Below, piece by piece: positions 39,883-52,129 of a stretch of DNA of 64,000 nucleotides (position 1 is the stretch's first letter; each line of letters opens with the position of its first letter). The notes beneath the pieces were generated by a model. That model was not told the DNA's origin. It was given only the letters and a program-made list of their open reading frames with translations, and searched no databases. The stretch is from contig JANVCC010000027.1 in assembly GCA_025345505.1 (NCBI GenBank), positions 1,053,679 through 1,117,678 on the forward strand, in the 5' to 3' direction. The position numbers and the translations under genes were made by a program. Source of the DNA: Todiramphus chloris collaris (Eukaryota > Chordata > Aves > Coraciiformes > Alcedinidae).

Positions 39883-41390
39883 AATCACAGAATCACTCAG
39901 GTTGGAAAAGACCCTTGGGATCATCATGTCCAACTATTAGCCCTACTCTACAAGTTCACCCCTAGATCATGTCCCCAACACCACATCCAAGCGATGCTTA
40001 AACCCATCCAGGGATGGTGACTCAACCCCCTCCCTGGGCAGCCCATTCCAATATTTCACTACCCTTTCTGTGAAGAATTTTTTCCTAGTGTCCAGTCTAA
40101 ATCTCCCTTGTCTCAGCTTGAGGCCATTCCCTCTGGTTCTATCCCTAATTATCTGAGAGAAGAGACCAGCACCAGCCTCTCTACAATGTCCTTTCAGGTA
40201 GTTGTAGAGAGTGATGAGGTCTCCCCTCAGCCTCCTCTTCCTCAAACTAAACAGGCCCAGCTCCTTCAAACAGTCCTCATATGATCTATTTTCCAGTCCC
40301 TTGACCAGCTTTGTTGCCCTCCTCTGCACCCGCTCCGACACCTCAATATCTCTCTTGTACTGAGGTGCCCAAAACTGGACACAGTACTCAAGGTGAGGCC
40401 TCACCAGTGCTGAGTACAGGGGGACAATCACCTCCCTACTTCTGCTGGTCACACTGTTTCTAATCCAGGCCAGGATGCCGTTGGCCACCTTTGCCATTTG
40501 GGCACACTGCTGGCTCATATTTATTTGCCTGTCTATTATAACCCCCAGATCCCTCTCCACCAGACAGCTCTCCAACCACACTGCTCCAAGCCTGTAGCTT
40601 TGCATGGGGTTGCTGCGGCCCAAGTGCAGGACCTGGCACTTGGCCTTGTTGAAACTCATACCATTAGCAGTGGCCCAGTGATCCAGCCTGAGTCTCTCTG
40701 GAGAGCCTCTCTATCATGCAGATCGACACACCTGCCTAACTTGGTGTCATCTGCAAATTTACTGATGGTAGACTCTATGTCTTCATCAAGATCATCAATA
40801 AAGATGTTGAATAGAAACGGCCCCAGCACTGAGCCCTGAGGAACACCACTTGTGACCTGCCGCCAGCTGGATTTAGTACCATTGGCCACTACTCTCTGGG
40901 CCCACCCGTCCAGCCAGTGCTTGATCCAGCAGATTGTATTCTCATCCAGGTCATGAGCAGACAGTTTTTCCATTAGAAATCTATGGGGAACAGTGTCAAA
41001 AGCCTTCCGGAAGTCCAGGTAGACCACATCCACAGCCTTTCCCTCATCCAATAGTCGGGTCATCTTGTCATAGAGGGAGATTAGGTTCATCAGGCAAGAT
41101 CTGCCTTTCCTAAGCCCATGCTGATTTGCCCTGATCTGCTGGTTGCCCTCTATATGGCTTGTAAGAGCACTCACGATGATCTGTTCCATGACTTTCCCTG
41201 GTACCGATGTCAGACTGACATGTCTATAGTTGCTTGGATCCTCCTTTCTGCCTTTCTTGTAGATGGGCATCACATTTGCTAACCTCCAGGCCATTGGGAC
41301 CTCCCCAGTTAGCCAGGACTTCAGGACTTCACTCTCTCCTGTCACTTAACAAGTTTCTGGAAGTCACGGGCTCAAGTCACTGGACCCAAT
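39883..41390 (-). mobile_element. CR1 LINE, 1.5 kb with reverse transcriptase region
   Basis: The longest CR1 copy in the window, minus strand, 5'-truncated. The 3' terminus lies at 39883 (AATCACAGAATCACTCAGG, then 'GTTGGAAAAGACCCTTGGGA'), the same 3' UTR type as the fragment at 440-615. Going inward it contains the full ORF2 C-terminal region and then the reverse transcriptase domain, ending about 41345-41390 where similarity stops. The target-site duplication is not obvious. The state of the reading frame is given in the pseudogene entry. Confidence 0.95.
39967..41345 (-). pseudogene. CR1 ORF2 (RT and C-terminal region), frameshifted
   Basis: A fragment of the CR1 ORF2 polyprotein, whose family function is endonuclease plus reverse transcriptase for target-primed retrotransposition. 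The upstream part (41345-40656, about 229 residues) shows RT motifs in order: the finger/palm segment [13 protein letters not shown], the first catalytic aspartate in [13 protein letters not shown], the [10 protein letters not shown] motif, and the active-site box FADDTKLG. Just after the RT core, near 40690-40700, a one-base loss moves the continuation into another frame. There it resumes as [15 protein letters not shown] and continues 230 residues through [28 protein letters not shown] and [18 protein letters not shown]. The N-terminal endonuclease is missing because of 5' truncation. The otherwise intact catalytic motifs imply limited age. The element is not functional as it stands. Confidence 0.93.
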
Positions 41391-43121
41391 AGTGGAGCTG
41401 AAGGCTTCCCAGCCCTCAGCGCTGTGCTGTGTGTCTGGTTCCCGGTTCTCTCAGTCCCACTGGTCGGGCTGCTTCCACCCAGGATGCCAACGCCCACTGG
41501 CGACATTTAATTCCAAGCCAAGACGACAAATGGATGCTAAGAGAAGCCAGATGTTCAGCTGCCATAATCTGAGGCAGCACCTTGATGGCTGTTGGCAAAT
41601 GCTGCCTTACATGATCTGAGTGGGGTGAAGCCCCCAGGTTCACGTGAAGCCGTCACAGCCACCTGACCTGCTTTGCTGCAAGCACCGCTCCTGCCAGCCG
41701 CAGCTGGATCTGAAGCCCATCCTGTTCCACTGCTGGGATGGGCGTGAGCCCTGGTGCACCAACGAGTCGTGTTTGTGTCATTCATAGAAATTGCTTAACC
41801 AGAAGCAATCGCTGCCTGCAGTATTAAAATGATACTGCGTCCAAATTCTGCTGTATTTTTTGGTGTGTGGGTGCCAGTGTTTGAAACCTGGTAACCTAGA
41901 GGTGATGATGAGCGAGTTCAGTTCCATTGCACTGTCCCAGATGGGCGTTATGTTCAAAGTGTCACCTGCTCTAAAATAGAAAAAAAATAAGTTACACTGA
42001 TTCGAGGCGTCATGAACTGATCATGGCGTTATTCCAATTAACAACGTAATTAACATTTACAGGTTGCATAATTTATTTCACGGGTATAACAATTGAAAAT
42101 GTAACTAAGGCAACCTGAGTAGAAAGTGCTCCTGAGCAGTATTTTCAGGAGCAAAAATGTTGCAACAATCAAATTCAGATAGTATATTATCTTTTCCCTT
42201 TCTTACCGTTCTTTGCTGGATTGTTCCTGAGCTGTTGCATTTTCAGATCCCCTCGTCTTCTTTTTCTCTCAACTTGACTGTGGGCAAAGAGAATGAATTT
42301 TTAATTTTTTTTTTAAATTGATAAAAATCTTTAGTTGACAAATCACATCACTGCATTTTAAATTGTTCTTATTTTACCCAGCGCGCACCTCAGGCTTGCT
42401 GCTACATGTTTTTATCTACACCGGGGTCGTATGTTCACCCCTTTCACGGGACGGACGAAACAGAGCGTTATGTTCATGGAATCAGAAGATTTCAGAGTTT
42501 TTGAGACCGATTGTTACAGTCTTGTCTATAACTCAGTTGCAGGCTCAGACGCAGTCTTTCAACCTGGAAAAGATCCAAGAATAATGATTCTTACTACAGT
42601 GTGTTTTCCTAAAGTCAGGCAACGCTCTTCCTTGTTACTATGATTTATCATTTCTACAGCAGCATCATCAAGAAGTAGAGCTCCACTGTTGTTGTGAGGT
42701 GTACGAGCCTTGGTACGGTGGTGGGAACAGACAACCCAGAGAGATGATTCTTCACAAGGGAGATTAGAGGGCTTAACATTTGGTCCCCGTCTGAAGACCA
42801 ACGGCGTGATTGTTCCTTGTCATCGGAAGGGGCTGGCTTGAGCTTACACCGATGACTGGAAATGCTGTGCTGTCTCTCCCGCCGCTGCACCTGGGGTCCT
42901 GCAGCCGCATCGCTCCTCCAAACGCAGTTACCGCCCCTGCCATTCCCGCTGCCAGCCATTCACGGGGCAAGAAAACAGTGCCGCTGCTGGGGTCTCAGCA
43001 TCGGTGCCCCCTTGTCTTCGCCTAACTTCTGAAGCTCTCTCCTCGCTGTGGTGACTGCTCTGAGGAAAGACTGGCAAAACAGATTTTTTTGTTGTCGAAG
43101 GCAGCCTTCCTGTGTCAGTGG
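41391..43121. other. Non-coding stretch
   Basis: No gene or repeat recognised. Short ORFs in several frames overlap one another at 42363-43025 without family features. Confidence 0.5.
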
Positions 43122-43225
43122 TGACAGAATCAGAACAGTAGGGGTCGGAAGGGACCTCTGGAGATCATTGAGTGCAACCCTCCTGCCAGAGCAGGAACAC
43201 CAACATCATATGGGATCAGGCTGTA
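43122..43225 (-). mobile_element. CR1 LINE 3' tail, short
   Basis: A minus-strand CR1 terminus: GACAGAATCAGAACAGTAGG, then GGTCGGAAGGGACCTCTGGA and CATTGAGTGCAACCCTCCTG on the plus strand. Similarity ends soon after 'CCAGAGCAGGAACACC', giving a copy of roughly 100 bp. Confidence 0.88.
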
Positions 43226-46200
43226 TTGGAGCAGCAGCTCATGACTTGCATCACATTAGATTGACAACATCTTGGCAAAAGAAGGGCCGACCAAGAGTCT
43301 TGCAATGGAAGCATGAAGTGTAAAGAGTATCGTGGAATGCAGACAGTATAAGGAGCTGCCTTCCCGTTTCCAAGCACTGGTGTGTTTTTATTGCTTCCAG
43401 TATTTTTTCTAATTTCAGTGCTGATGCAGTGGTTCATTGGAGGAAGTGTTTGCCTCACACAAAGCACCCAGACTGACACCCCTTGTACTTGTCAAGGGAA
43501 GACAAGACAAAGCAGGCGGCTGCCTCACAGGGGCTGTAAGTCTTCTTAGGGTCTAGCCTCAAAGACAGAAAGATTCATCCTGCCAAAAGAACCACGCGGT
43601 AGTCGTTCAAAGAGGTAACAGCAAAGAAGACTTGGGTTAGACATTAGGTCAAAGTATCTCCAGAAGTAAAGATGGATCCATCTTACCAGGGAAGCTTTGG
43701 AGTGACCATCATGGTCTTAACAGAAAAAGAAACAATAAAACAAAATCTCCTGAAAAACACAATCATCATTAAGCTAAAAAGCAAAGACAAGGTGTAGACT
43801 CAACTCTTCGCCGAGGATGAACCAGAGGGTCTCTCGCAGCCCCTTCTGATTCTGCTTTCAGGGTCAGATCTTCATCCAGTGCCGAATTCCTTGCCTCTGG
43901 GTGGACCATGCAGTACAGGGCTGTCCATTGGCACTGATTCGCGTTTGGGAGGAGCAGGGTATTAACTACTTGACAGGCCTGACACTCATCAATACCCTGT
44001 CAATCTTATGCTTAGTGAAATTTCAGACAAAGTAACACTCTTCAAATACACTTAGAGACAGGTGACTTAAAAAAACCACTGGATGTTGCCAAGTTTCAAA
44101 GTTCAGCCGTTCCGGAATGACGTGTTTAAAAAGAGTGAGTGTGCGGCACCAGTTTACTGTGCAGGGAAAGGTGAAATTTTTCAACTTCTGCCTTTCAAAA
44201 ACAAGCAGAGAAGAGGAAAAATGTTTCCCTTTGGCCTGTTATGAACAGTAATTGAATGAGCTTTCCACTAAGATTACAGATGGAAAACTCTGATTGCAAA
44301 AAGAAAATAAATCTAGAAAGGTATGAATTAGTGAAAAGGGAGAGAAAGATGAAAGTAGCCTTAGAAGTAAATGTTACGATGTAAACCTCAATAAAAAACT
44401 ACTGGTTTTCCTGGCATATTTTTATACACTAGTAAAGCCTTATCGCCTCTTTCTGCGGCCTGCTCTCCTGTGGGCTCTGCGGCGTTCCCCGCTGCACTAG
44501 GCAGCCGTGCAAAGCACCCGTGGCACTGGCCTCTCCCAGACACCCACTGTGTCCGGGGTCTTCCCTAACTACCGATTTCTGCTATTTTCACGGCACAATG
44601 AATTCTGCGTTTTGATGTGGGAATCCTTAACGCTCTAAAAATGAATTTGAGTATTCATCCAATCATAAAGCGACATTGTGAAAGCAGCTCTTTTTGCCGA
44701 CGTGGTGACTATAGAGACTTGCTGGACGTTATTCTGGTAACACAGTTTGATTGGATATACGGTTTGACATCCAGGAGATGGGACGCTGATGGAAACCGAT
44801 GGACCCAACGTCAAGAGAAGACAATGCAGCTGCAAGAGGACACCCAGAAAATTAATAGGCGGATCAGAAAAAAACCCTTTCCTGAAAGGCAAAGTCAATA
44901 GAAAGAGGACTTAAAATATGGCAAATAAAGACAAAGACAAATCATTTTTTCTACTTCTTTCTAATAAAGATAACAAAGAGATGCTGAGGGGAATTTCAGG
45001 GCTCAGTAGATGCAGGCTGATGAGTAATTAGTTTTAACTCGAATAGCTAACATTCAATATTCATATTTCCGTTACTGTCACAGCCTTCAGGAACCACTGT
45101 GTTGCTGACGTGGAACACCTCATTACTAAGCATCTTTTATCCTGTTCGCGCTTTTCGTCTTTCTCTTCATTTCCACCATAAAGGTGTCCCAGAACACTGC
45201 GAACAAAAGGCCGTCCTCAGGAGGACTAGCATTTGTAGGCGGCTTTTTTGTTGTGGACGTTTCGTTGCAGAAGCCGAGACTTTTTCTTACTTCCCTCCAG
45301 AGCCTTTGTAAATGCTTCCGCTTTCATGTTTATCAAGCGTGCTTCTATATAATCTCCCAAATCTCCAAGAGAAAATAAAGATCTGGTTTTGGAATCGGCC
45401 AGAACCCCACACCCTTTCAGGTCATTTATCCATTCCAGATGGAGCGTTTACATGTATTGTCGGTCAGTCACTTCCCCCTGTCCCCAGGTGATGTACGCCG
45501 TAGGCAGACTCAGGATGGGTCTTGGGGCAGAACCGCGCTCAGTAACGCGGAGCTGACTGCCAAGGGTGATGTCCCCACATGGCAGGCTTTGGGAGCGGGT
45601 AGACTGGTGTAGCTAATACCTTTATATACTCTCTGGTCTCTTCTGTCCCGCTGGAGGCACCCACTGTTGGCCACTCCGACATGGCATACATGTTGGCAGA
45701 AGAGCCGGTCGGCTTGCTCCAGAAGGGCTTGTCCTATTGGTCTAGAAAAATTAACCAGCCAAACAAATCTCAAATCGATCATCCAGAACATGAAACGGCA
45801 AGAAACAATCATGTTAGCAAGTAAACAATCCTGAAATCAGAACGCCGAGGTTCAACAAAGAGGAGAAAGAAGTTTTTGTTGAAGTGCCTCAGCTCCGTGA
45901 TCCTTAGTTCTTGGCTAGGACGCTTGCATTGACAGAGTTGCTAAGTGCGTTCTATTTACAAATATAAACACTTGATTTTGATCAGCAAAACTGCATCGGC
46001 ACACTTGAGCGGTGTCGATGATGACATAATTATGCTCACAATTTCCTCTCTGTAATGATTTTTAAATGTCAGCAGTCATTTTTTGTCTAATTGTAGCCTG
46101 CATGTCAGCACTTCCTCTTAAAACAGCATGTTCCTCTCTGCTGGAATTTCACACCTCTCCACTCGCTCACTCACTTCACCAGTGAAGATAATGAAAAGGA

Positions 46201-49200
46201 TACAGGGCTCCAGGATATTTTCACTCCTGTGCTGTTTCACCATTTAGCATCAAGCAGGCAGAATGAGGACTATATAAATTTTTTTTTTTTTGAAGTCCAG
46301 AGTTTTGATCAGTTAGGCTTTAAATAACTATTTGATTTTAAAGAACAAATCAAAAAGTGGCATTCATCTGTCTGGCCCCCTGCTGCTGCTGCGCTAAGAA
46401 CCCGTTTAAAAGCCTGGGCTTGTGCTAAAGATACTCTCATGCCTCTCTACACTAAACCTGCTGCCTCGAGGTGACGGCCCCTCGGTCAGCTCGGCGTTCA
46501 ACACAGTGCAAACGCAGGTGACCCCTTCTCTGCTCAGACAGCCCGTTTAGAGACGTTAACTGCCACCGTCTCGGGTTGTGACCTAAAAAGCGACTTTGGA
46601 AATGCTGTTGTGCATGGTGACAGGCCTCCAAAGCCCACTGCATAACAAAGAAGTGCATCTGGAGTTCATCTCAAAGCAATTTTCCTTTTTCTGTAGGTCA
46701 CAGACCATGCCACTGAGGGTACAGGAGCGTATCGCCCATGCCATGAGCCGGGAGCGATGCGTGGAGCTTCGCAGCAGACATTTTCCGCTCATCTGAGCAG
46801 ACACTGGAACTGGGAACAGGGGCCAGAGAGGCCTCCTTCAATCCAACATGACTGCAGCTCATCTTGAGCTCTCTGATGATGCTTAACTCTGAGGTTGAGG
46901 AGATACAGCTTAAAATTTACTGTCCCATTTAGTATCAGAATAGCTGAAGAGCCGTAAAGAAGGCACACTGTGAAATCAAAGCATGAAATAACATTGAGAA
47001 GTCTGATAAAAACCAGAATGCAATTGAGTATCTCTGATTACAGACACACAGCCCCACACGGAGGCCTATCAGCCTGCTTATAGGTGTGAACGGCTCCCTA
47101 AAAGAAAGAGATGAATGAATGAATGAGTAGGTGGGGGGTTGCAGTGTGTCTTCCAAAGCCCACAACACTTCTTACGCGCCTCTGTGATGTTACCGACACA
47201 GGTGACACAGGCACACGCAGCGGTGTAGGTGGACATAGGGGGGCAGGTGATCATACCTACATTCACCCCGCAGAAACGCTCACCTGGTTCTCTTTGTGGT
47301 TTACGCTGCATTTTGTGTCCTACACTTCACATTTTCTACATTAGCGTCTCAGAAATCTTCTGGAGCTGTTGGAAAGGGCAAGAAATTTTTAACAGTTGCA
47401 TCCCACAGGCTCATGAGGTGCGCAGCTGAGGGGAGACACTGTGGAAAGAGGTGCCTCAGGGTCACCCCGCTGCAGAGGGAGGTCGGCCATGCGGAGCGTT
47501 TACCATGGGGCATCCTCTCCCTGCGAGCAGGCTCCACGCTACGCGAACGATCAACATCTCCATCTGTGCTGCTCGGCTGGAGCTAAGCTGAGAAATGGGA
47601 AGGCAAGTGAAGAGCCGTTCCTGGAGCCGCCTGTGCTTCTATGTGGCTCCTTGGAGGTGGAGAAAAGGATTTTCTTAAGGTTGATATGGTAAAGAGGCTA
47701 CTTTGAAGGGCAAGACCTGTCTGTTCCCAGAACAAAGCCAAGAGGAGGTTTCCACATCAGCAGGAGTCCGGGTGTACGCCTGCTGAGCACAGTGCAGACC
47801 CCCCGGCGCTACCTGAGCTACCCAGCCAGCAGGACTGGAGGTTGTGGCCAGGTTGTGGTGTTCCAGCTCGAACCTCGGGCTTTTTAATCAATACAGAAGG
47901 CTAGACGCCTTTTGGCCCCTGCCACCAACATTTGATCATGTGGAAATTCACAAAAGGAAAAGGGGAAAGGGAGTTTTCCACTTCAATGGACCAAAAGTAT
48001 TGAGTTATTGATGTTACGCATAGGAATTCAGTGTATGCCTGATGACAGTGCAGTCAATCCTTCCTATAGCTTCAGCCAGATAAATGATCACGGCCGAGAG
48101 ACTGACAGGTCGTTTGTTTAGCATTCAGCCTGTGGCGGCACAGAAACGCTCCCTCTGCCAACCGAACAGGTCCAAAGGTTTTCAGAGGATATCTGTGAGG
48201 GATCGCGCTGCGGGGCAGAGCACCCATGACTCAGCCCCTGCGTGCAGGGCACTGGCTGCTGCTGCGTCCCAAGGGGCCCAATGCCTCCTAAAAGCGGGCC
48301 AAAAGTATATTGAGGTGGGTGGCCTCTCGGAGGATGACGCACGTTCATGTAGAGACCATATCTGAAAACTTAGTTTGCTTCGTACGGACTCGAATTGAAC
48401 CTCAGCCTTACAAAACAGGGTGCCTATTAAAAAGTGGAGACAAGCAGAATGGCAACCGTGATGACAGGACTGCCACAAACCCCGAAGCATAGCCAACGTT
48501 TGTGCGCCATGAGGGGCACACACTCGTTTGTACTCTCACCGATAGCAGCTCACGGCGTGCGCGGGCCCATGCGTCGGCAAACCCCTGCGCTAGGCGGGGC
48601 TGTCCAGACACCCCGTTAACTGGCCTGTGAATCATTTTTTTTGTGACTCTTGACAAGTTCCGCACAAAATGAAGTCGTTTGGAATGTTCCAACTTTTCAG
48701 CTTGAGTGCAATATGGTCTCAAAACATGGTCTCGGTTTTAAAAGTCCTTCCTTTGGTAAAATTTGGTGCTACAACTATAGGTTGTGTTCTGCTGAGCCAT
48801 AGTATTGGTTATAACCTTTCCATATGATTGTTTAAATTGCGACAAAAAGAGTGATGTGTTTTCAGTGCTGTATTTTAGGCACTGGGCTAACAGGGTTTTT
48901 TTGATAGCTGGTTGTATGAAATGAGACTTCTAAAGGACCATTTTTGAGTTTGGAGCCTTGTTGGCCATGAAGCAGAATGCTCTTCGTGTCATTTTTATAA
49001 CCCATTTCGCCCCAACCAGGGTGCATTTTTAGTCCACGTTTCTCATAAGCTGAGAAACACAGCTCTTTGCATCGCTTTGGACAGAAAGACGCTCAGTTTA
49101 TTTCAAATGACCCCACCAAGGAGCATTTGCCTACATGAGGATTTTCTATCCTTAATTACTATCAGAATTACTTTTGCAGGGAAAGGTTATCGAGGTTGGG

Positions 49201-49429
49201 GTTTGTTGTTGTTTCTGTTGTGTTCGGGTTTGTTTGGTACAAACGTGCCCCTGTGACCTTTGCCTGTGAAGCCTGGGTGAAGACCTGCACAACCCTGGGA
49301 AGAAGTGAGCAGTCAGTCCCTTGTTCTAGGGATGCCTCTCCCGCCTCTTCATCTCACAGCTGAGCCCATGATGGACATATCGCTTGAGGAAGGATAAGAA
49401 AAATCAGGGTACAGATTTGGAAGCCGGGC
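43226..49429. other. 6-kb non-coding stretch before the CpG island
   Basis: No exon, RNA gene or repeat family could be supported. The phrase AGGGTCAGATCTTCATCC (about 43859) has the texture of an ancient amniote repeat. A T12 tract lies at 46280, and a short GAAT repeat at about 47110-47125. The ORFs (for example 44617-44901 plus, 48182-48523 minus) look random. GC content rises sharply only after about 49420. Confidence 0.45.
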
Positions 49430-50920
49430 AGACAGGGGCGCGGGGAGTGAGAGCAGCCCCGTCACAGCGTCAGGAGCCGAAGCGGGGCCGAGCCCGGGTC
49501 GGGCGCTGATGGGCCCAGCTGTGCTAATGGGACTACGACCCGCAGCTGCCGGGGGCCCCGGGCCCGCCCCCTGCCAGCTGAGGCCCATCGCGGGAGTGGG
49601 CAGGGCCCCTTCCCAGGGGGCTCTTAAACCCCCATGGGGGCTGCTGGCAGCTCTCGGGGCTTGCTGGGCGTTCCCTGGGGATTCCTCAGAGCCGCCGGGC
49701 TCTCCTGGGTCCTCAGCGGGGGTGCCTTGGCTGGGAGCCGCCGCTTTCCGGGAGCCTCGGGGCGCCTTCAGGGCCCTCGCTGGGAAGGAGCCGCTGCTTT
49801 CTGGGGGCTCTCGGGTGCTGCCCAGCGTCTGGAGAGCTGCTGCTGCGGAGCATGGAGCATCCTCGGCTGCTCCGCAGGTGAGTTCGGGGCGGGTGCCGCT
49901 CGCCGCGTCCCGGTCCCGTCCCCCCCCCTCCCTGGGCCGCTCCGCCTTTGGCGGGGCTCGTGCCGCTGGGCCGGAGCGGGGCTTTTCGTGCCCGGCTGGC
50001 TTGGACTTGTTCTTCCTCCCCTCCCCGTCTGTTTCTTGTCTCCCGTGGCAGGTGGAGCGAGACCCTGGGCAGCGGGAGGAGAGCCCCAGGCGCGGCCGGG
50101 CCCCCTCGGGCCCCGCAAGCGGTGGCCGGTCTGCCTGGGGTGCGGGGCTTGGGGGGGGCCGCGCGAGGCTGGGGCTTTTGCGGGGCTTTCAGGTCAAACT
50201 TTGTTGGTGTTTTTCGTTTCGGTTTTCTTATCTTTTTTCTTTTTTTCTTCTTTTTACAGGTGCCTGGCGGCGGCTGACGGGGGGAGAGCGAGTCGTTCCC
50301 GTGCTGGGCTCCCGCCGCGGAAGGCTGCGCGATTTCTTTATCGTCGCCCGGTTTCTGGAGCCGGTGCGGGTGCCCGAGCAGCAGCAGCGCTGGGGACTCG
50401 GACGACGCCGCGACGGTGAGCGTCGCGGCGGGCGTTCGAGCGCAGAGCTCTCGGTCCGAGAAGGGCTGCGCAGCCCGTTTTGTGCCCGACTCGGTGTTTC
50501 GTTCGCTGTTGGTTTCGTGTTTTGCAGGTGCCCGGAGACGCGGGAGGCGGCGGCCCCGTGCCCGTGAGCAGCTCGGGCTGGGCGCGGGGGGTCGGGGCGG
50601 GAGCGCCGAGGCGCCGCGGAGGAGGGGGGCTCCGCGAGCGTTTTCGGTGGCGTTGCCTTGTGCTTCGTTCTGCAGGCGCCGGGCGAAGGGGCGGCCGGAG
50701 CGGAGCCGGGCGGCAGGAGCGGCGGGCGGCGCTCGGCAGGTGCGGAGTGGGCCTGGGCGGGGCGCGGGGCGCGGCGCTTGTGCTGCGGGGGTTTGACTCG
50801 GGTGCGGTGTTGTGCAGGGGGAGCCGGGCCAGCGGCAGCCCCGGGCGCTCGTGTCGGGAGACGGCGGCGGATCGGAGCTGGAGCCCGGGCCTCGGAGCGG
50901 GTGCGTGTTGGTGCTTTGTG
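49430..50920 (+). promoter_or_regulatory. CpG island, probable promoter
   Basis: From about 49430 the sequence switches abruptly from AT-leaning to very GC-rich DNA with abundant, undepleted CpG, and stays so until about 50900. GC boxes of Sp/KLF type are visible (CCGCCC at 49564-49569, GGGGCGGG at 49886-49893 and 50594-50601). There is no TATA box at a convincing position, as usual for CpG-island promoters. Strong plus-strand splice donors inside the island suggest transcription to the right. A minus-strand divergent transcript is possible but no donors were noted on that side. The start site cannot be placed from sequence alone. Confidence 0.75.
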
Positions 50921-50982
50921 TGTGTCTGTATGTTTGAGTGTGCCTTTGCTTTTTTATTTCTTTGTGTATCTTGAAAAAAATG

Positions 50983-51021
50983 AAGACCCCCCCGAGAAAG
51001 TAACTTTTTGTGGGGGGTCTT
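50983..51021. repeat. 10-bp stem, 19-nt loop inverted repeat
   Basis: AAGACCCCCC at 50983-50992 pairs exactly with GGGGGGTCTT at 51012-51021. It lies in the T-rich intron before the exon starting at 51070. In RNA it would form a GC-strong hairpin about 50 nt upstream of the acceptor. It is not followed by a transcription-terminator context. Confidence 0.75.
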
Positions 51022-51186
51022 TGTTTTTGTGGAAACTTTTTTAATTTTTTAACTTTTTTCTCATTTCAGGTTCCTGGATGAAGAGAAAAAACTCGGTGGT
51101 GGATCATCCCGAGGACGTTTCTGGATAAGTATCAGTTTTTCTTTTTCTAAGGTAGGGATGACTATCTCCAAGAAATTACTTTTTCT

Positions 51187-51202
51187 TTTTTTTTTTTTTT
51201 TG
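51187..51202. repeat. T16 homopolymer
   Basis: A T16 run lies between the candidate donor at 51152 and GC-rich DNA. No AG follows closely, so it is not obviously a splice acceptor tract. Confidence 0.85.
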
Positions 51203-51718
51203 CCGGAGTGGCCCCCGTGGAGGGGGAAGGTCCTAGCCCCTAGGTGAGGATCTGATGGGGAGGCCCCTTTGGGCTTCAGGGGCCTCCCCCTGGGTGGGGG
51301 TGTGAGGGGGTCCCTTGTGGCTGGGACCCTTGAGTGTGGGTAGGCACAAGGGGCGTGTGCGTGTGCCCCTTGCCGGGATCCCCCCGCCCGGTCGGGAGGG
51401 GGTCGTTGCGCTGGCGCGGTCGCTCTGCGCTTCCTCCTCTTCTCCCCCTGCCCTGCTGCGGCCTCGGCTCCGCGGGGCTCCTCTCAGCCCTGGCCGGTGC
51501 CTCCTCTGCGCGGCGCGGCCAAGAGGGAGCTGCCGGGGGTGGGCCGGGACCTTCTTCCTCGGAGCGGGGCCTTGGTCAGAGCGGGCTCGGAAAGGAGTCT
51601 CCCCTTAGTGCCTGGAAACGAAAAAGGAGGCAGTTGGCAAGTGAGGTCCCGGGGAGGAGAGGGGAGGCTCTGAGTGGAGCCGAGGAAGAAAGCTGTGGTT
51701 TTCAGGGGCTGGAAAAGA

Positions 51719-51732
51719 GGGGGGGGGGGGGG
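51719..51732. repeat. G14 homopolymer
   Basis: Fourteen consecutive G, flanked by further G-rich sequence (GGAAGGAGGGGGCC). It has quadruplex-forming potential on the plus strand and is a probable assembly trouble spot. Confidence 0.9.
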
Positions 51733-52129
51733 AAGGAGGGGGCCTCTCCCCCTCCCTGAAACCACTGCAGGTCTGGGCAGCTGGGGCTCTGAGAAACCTG
51801 CTCCGGGGGCGTGTGTCCTTGCTTGCTTGAGGGAAGTTCAGCAATAGAGGACTGGGAAGGGGCCCTTCCCACCCTAAAGTGCTCTGCCTCTCTTCCTTGG
51901 TGAGTGGGGGAGCTGATGGGGATCTAAGAGTCTACTGGGAAGCGGGCTGGGCCTTAACGCTACCCTAATGCTTGTAGGAGGCTTTATGGGCATTAGCTCA
52001 TCTTGCAGGGCCTGGAGGTAGGGGAAGCTGACCTCAGCAAAGCAGGACCTCACTGTTAACAGAGGGGCTACCTGAGAGAAGCTGAGCAGTACCAGTTTTG
52101 TGATTAGAAGCCTGGGACATGTCAGCATT

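Noticed and set aside
44617-44901. 94-codon ORF, charged C-terminus
   Set aside because: No recognisable domain and no exon signals; sits in AT-rich non-coding DNA.
49509-50567. 352-codon plus-strand ORF in the CpG island
   Set aside because: It reads straight through several strong splice donor and acceptor sequences, and a second long ORF overlaps it in another frame. GC-rich DNA with few stops explains its length, and no domain is visible.
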